A stretch of 32,103 nucleotides of DNA from contig JBOZIK010000001.1 of NCBI GenBank assembly GCA_051453625.1, positions 160,618,057-160,650,159 of the forward strand. The letters are read 5' to 3'. Of this stretch, positions 29,194 through 32,103 are shown piece by piece. The translations under genes and the position numbers were made by a program. This DNA is from Welwitschia mirabilis (lineage: Eukaryota; Gnetophyta; Gnetopsida; Welwitschiales). The first letter of the stretch is position 1; every line of letters begins with the position of its first letter. Under the pieces are notes generated by a model. The model saw nothing but the letters and a program-made list of their open reading frames with translations, searched no databases and was not told where the DNA came from.

Positions 29194-29893
29194 CTACTCC
29201 TTACGAAAAATCGTAATGATATCCATGCATAATATGAATCCAAGGTTATTTTTCAACCTTATGAAAAGACAATATGTCATACAAGTATACATAGAATTGT
29301 AATAGTTGTAGCTACCTCCCCAAACTAGTATATTATAAAATGTAATTATACTTAAAATGGATTCATATGAAATCATGTCTTTATTTTTTATATTCTCATA
29401 AGATTTTATCTTCAAATGTCGAAAGAGAATATTACTTAATAAATGTTGTGAAATCTTAAGAGAAGGACATGTAAATATCCTTGAAGAAATGGTTAATTAA
29501 TTAAGAAAGAACCAAATCATCTATGTGATGAATGGAATTACAAAACCTAGATGTAAGAAAAAGAGAAGTACCTCGTACTTAAGTCTAAAAAGTTCTAGTG
29601 CTATCACCTATCTCATGAATGTTAGCATAAAACTCTTAGACAATAGGATTTAGAATACTCTGCTCTAATTAAGCTATCATGTCTGAACCAATATGAAAGA
29701 AATAAGAAAGGAGTTGGTCTTCCCTATTCTTTTGAAATTCAAGAGCTCTTTCTATAATAATGAAGTTTCTAGTCCAGGTTTTATAACTTTTTACAACTAA
29801 TTCATAATAGAACTATGATTCATATTAAGATCTATGTGTTTTAGTATTAGGTTTCTTACCTTTTGAGGTATCATAGGTCTTTTTCCTTATCAT
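29194..29893 (-). pseudogene. decayed plant transposon-protein-like reading frame
   Basis: A possible start at 29893 reads MIRKKTYDTSKGKKPNTK. Reading on past stops gives TWTRNFIIIERALEFQKN, then EFYANIHEIGDSTRTF, VRGTSLFLTSRFCNSIHHID and, after more damage, SIITFYNILVWGGSYNYYNS. The pattern RNF-x-x-E-R, v-x-EFYAN, VRG and a later N-I-L-x-x-G resembles the 'putative plant transposon protein' domain (Pfam PF20167, as I recall it), seen in retroelement-encoded plant proteins of unknown function. The match is by eye over a degenerate sequence. A 77-base piece (29459-29535) recurs at the right edge of the window. Confidence 0.5.
29459..29535 (+). repeat. 77-base direct repeat, copy 1
   Basis: Begins AGAGAAGGACATGTAAATAT and is identical over 77 bases to 32027-32103, which ends at the window edge. 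It lies inside the transposon-protein-like remnant. Confidence 0.97.
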
Positions 29894-30689
29894 TTTGAAG
29901 GAAAAGTAATGAAGAAACTAAACTATAATAAGCAAATACTAAATAATTAGTAAAAAGAAATACCTAATTTATTGGCTATGAAGACTTGTTCCAAATCCGA
30001 GATCTTTATGCTAAGATATCTAAGAAAAATCATGTCATACATGATTCTAAGAATAATACCTATTGAATGAAGGATTAAAAATAATTAGTGGTGATTTTTT
30101 TCTTGAATAAAAAGGATTAAAAACCCTTATTTTAATACCGATTTTATTTTCAAATAAAATATGCAAAAGATGTCTACTGTTTAAAAGACATTTACAATGA
30201 TGAAAGTAAACATCTATCACTTTTAAAAATATCAACTAATAAGAAATTCTAATTGTTATCTATGTGCTATAGAGATGTCTACATACTTAAATATGTCTAT
30301 TTTAGATAAAAAAGCAAAAATTTTTAAAAAAACAGTACCTAACCTCCAAAGATGTTTGATATACCAAAGATGTCTATAAACTAAAGACATCTTCAAGAGA
30401 GATGTCTTCCACTCAAAGGACGTCTTCTCTACAAAATTAAAACTTTGAAATTTTCTATAGATAATGTTAATATTAAAATACCCTAGAAAAAAAATGATAA
30501 AGTAACATGCACATAATATATTAGTTTGTGTTCTAGCTATTATCTCAACTCATGGAATATTAAAATGTAGAGTTAAGATTTTAAGAGTGATTATCTAATA
30601 ACTTATCTAATTGGGTAAGGTCCAATTCCTAAGTTTCTATATAATTTGATAATTCTATTAACACTTAATAATTTGATAAAACATTAGAA
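29894..30689. repeat. GATGTC-rich stretch between the copia fragment and the transposon-protein remnant
   Basis: GATGTCTA, AAAGATGTCT and AGACATCTTC motifs cluster at about 30170-30430. On the minus strand this lies after the copia RNase H and before the start of the next reading frame, so it may be the U3 of the copia 3' LTR or the promoter region of the downstream element. No LTR ends or polypurine tract could be fixed. A 62-codon minus open stretch (30047-30235) looks like chance. Confidence 0.5.
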
Positions 30690-30699
30690 ACTTTATCAT

Positions 30700-30990
30700 T
30701 AGTATTAATGTATCCTAGTATGTTTTCTTTGTTTTGTACATGTTCTCTAAGTAAATGATGTCTGATATGTATAAATTTGATGTCTAAATGCTAAATTAAG
30801 TTCTTTGAGATTTTGATAGCACTTTTATTATTGCAATAAATGGAAATTCTTTTCATGGTTAGTTTAAAGTCTTTTAAGATTGCTTCATTCAAAGTAATCA
30901 AGCATAGTAACTTTCAGCGGTGATGTATTCAGCTTTAGCATTTGAGAGGGTTGTTGAATTTTGCTTTTTGCTGCTCCAAGATACTAAACA
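30700..30990 (-). pseudogene. copia RNase H segment
   Basis: SWSSKKQNSTTLSNAKAEYI is readable at about 30978-30919, followed by TAESYYA, a stop, LL, a stop, MKQS, and later HIRHHLLREHVQNKENIL. Copia RNase H normally reads S-T-A-E-A-E-Y here; the first Glu is Lys (30934-30936). The usual A-D-I-x-T-K-P end is only a weak SNVLSNY. Confidence 0.88.
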
Positions 30991-31418
30991 TTACCTAAGA
31001 AAGAAAAAATAATCATTAGTACTTCTTCTATCATCTTTGTAATCTACCGAGTCTACATCACAATACCCAACTAAATCAAGATAGAAGTTCTTTGAATAGT
31101 AAAGGCCTAATTAGTAGTACCTTTTAAATAGTAAAATTTTCTTTTAATCATTATTAGATGTGATTATCTAGGATCACTTTGATAATGATCACAAGTGCCT
31201 ATACTCAAAATAATATCAAGTGTACTATTACTAAGATATAATAAATTTTCAATCATATCTTTGTACAACTTTTAATCAACCTTCTTACCATGCTCATCCT
31301 TATTTAGTTTTGTACTTTGACTCATTAGGATATCTTTGGTTTTATATTCCTATAAGCCATTCTTAGCCAATAAATTTTTAACATATTTAGTTTTAGAAAT
31401 AAATGTACCTTATTTATA

Positions 31419-31607
31419 TTACATTGACTGAAGTCCTAGGAAGTTACTCATCTCTCCAATTAGACTCATTTCAAATTCATCCTTTATAATCTTACCAAAC
31501 TTCTTACATAAAAATTTATTAGTAGCACCAAAAACGATATCATTTACATAGATTTTTATTAATACTAAAATATTTACCATATGTTTTAATAAATAATGTA
31601 ACATCAT
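31419..31607 (-). pseudogene. copia reverse transcriptase active-site segment, YVDD changed to YVND
   Basis: A 62-codon open stretch reads LVLIKIYVNDIVFGATNK, then FEMSLIGEMSNFLGLQ. In copia elements this is the catalytic box, normally Y-V-D-D, followed by the FGATN and F-x-M-S-M-x-G-E-x-x-x-F-L-G-L-Q palm motifs. The first Asp is Asn (31542-31544) through a single G-to-A change, which removes a metal-binding residue. Confidence 0.9.
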
Positions 31608-32026
31608 ATGTACCTTTTTTAAATCTATTTTCTATTAGATGTTCTGAGAGTTTCTCATACCAAGCTCTGCATGCTTACTTAAGACATAGAGAGCCTTTTT
31701 CAATCTATAAATATAATCTGATTTATGGAAGTTAATAGAAACCTTTAGGCCACTTAACATATACTTCCTCTTATAGTACCTATGTAGAAAGGGACTTTTG
31801 ACATTCACCTTATAGAGTTTGAATTTTTAATACAAGAAAAGGATAAGATCATTTTTATAAACTTCATACATGCTACTAATGGAAAGGTTTATTCAAAGTA
31901 TATGCCTTCTTGTTGGTTGTATCCTTTAACTAATAACATTATATTTTTTAATTAATTTTACTATTTTCATTTATTTTATTTCTAAAACCCCATTTTGTGT
32001 CAATACCTAGTGTATTAGATGATCTT

Positions 32027-32103
32027 AGAGAAGGACATGTAAATATCCTTGAAGAAATGGTTAATTAATTAAGAAAGAACCAAATCATCTATGTGATGAA
32101 TGG
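32027..32103 (+). repeat. 77-base direct repeat, copy 2 (runs off the window)
   Basis: Identical to 29459-29535 for all 77 bases up to the window end. On its left it is joined directly to the copia reverse transcriptase fragment, interrupting that reading frame. Confidence 0.97.

Larger units (their letters stand above)
30690..32026 (-). pseudogene. Ty1/copia reverse transcriptase-RNase H fragment
   Basis: Starting at about 32020 on the minus strand, SSNTLGIDTKWGFRNKINEN and, after a frame change, VKGYNQQEGIYFE are readable, then further pieces matching copia reverse transcriptase. The fragment continues with the YVDD-box region (31607-31419) and RNase H (about 30990-30700). It lacks everything before reverse transcriptase and is cut at 32026. 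Many stops and at least one frameshift make it inactive. FLGLQ and the SKKQNSTTLSNAKAEY ending resemble SIRE/Maximus-type copia, with low confidence. It is not the continuation of the copia fragment at the left edge, which stops before reverse transcriptase but lies on the wrong side. Confidence 0.88.

Noticed and set aside
1-32103. Left-edge and right-edge copia fragments as two halves of one interrupted element
   Set aside because: On the minus strand the right fragment (reverse transcriptase, RNase H) would come before the left fragment (gag to integrase), the reverse of copia order, so they are separate elements.

Overview
This window is a heavily decayed, AT-rich plant nuclear region made almost entirely of LTR retrotransposon remains, from a draft scaffold with three runs of N. 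No intact host gene, tRNA, rRNA, CRISPR or bacterial-type operon is visible. The plant assignment rests on four things: Ty1/copia polyproteins with DSGCSRH-type proteases, an Athila-like Ty3/gypsy pair with a tRNA-Asp primer site, tRNA-iMet primer sites, and a fragment resembling a plant-specific transposon protein domain. The species cannot be told from the sequence.

Layout from left to right. Positions 1-1960 (minus strand) hold a copia gag-protease-integrase fragment that runs off the left edge. Positions 2000-2950 are LTR-like, with a degenerate GGTCTAGTTGACC array. Positions 3060-4800 look like the 3' LTR end of a gypsy element: a GTCATGGG-type motif array, a 761-N gap and a polypurine tract. 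Positions 4880-10459 and 10560-16990 are two head-to-tail, minus-strand copies of one Athila-like Ty3/gypsy element. They are separated by exactly 100 N and stay collinear to within about 3 bp over 5.2 kb. The right copy keeps its primer binding site (16973-16990) and 5' LTR (from 17001), which carries the same motif array as the far left end. Positions 18000-22400 show nothing recognisable. A plus-strand LTR end with primer site (22515-22530) and a minus-strand one (24846-24861) face each other. Behind the second lies an LTR with a TATA box and tandem repeats (24861 to about 26650). GATGTC-rich stretches lie at 26.65-27.1 and 30.15-30.45 kb. Positions 29194-29893 (minus) hold a decayed plant transposon-protein-like reading frame. 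Positions 30690-32026 (minus) hold a second copia fragment (reverse transcriptase and RNase H).

None of these elements is autonomous as it stands. Reading frames can often be followed across many in-frame stops, commonly where the family has Trp, Arg or Gln. Several conserved catalytic positions carry Asp-to-Asn or Glu-to-Lys changes. Most of these are C-to-T or G-to-A transitions, as expected from long-term deamination of methylated cytosine in silenced repeats.

The most useful points for a second look are the probable LTR-sharing tandem of the gypsy pair at the 100-N gap, a 77-base perfect repeat that predicts a tandem duplication or assembly error at the right edge, and matching sequence on both sides of the third gap. 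I did not find a convincing new biological system.
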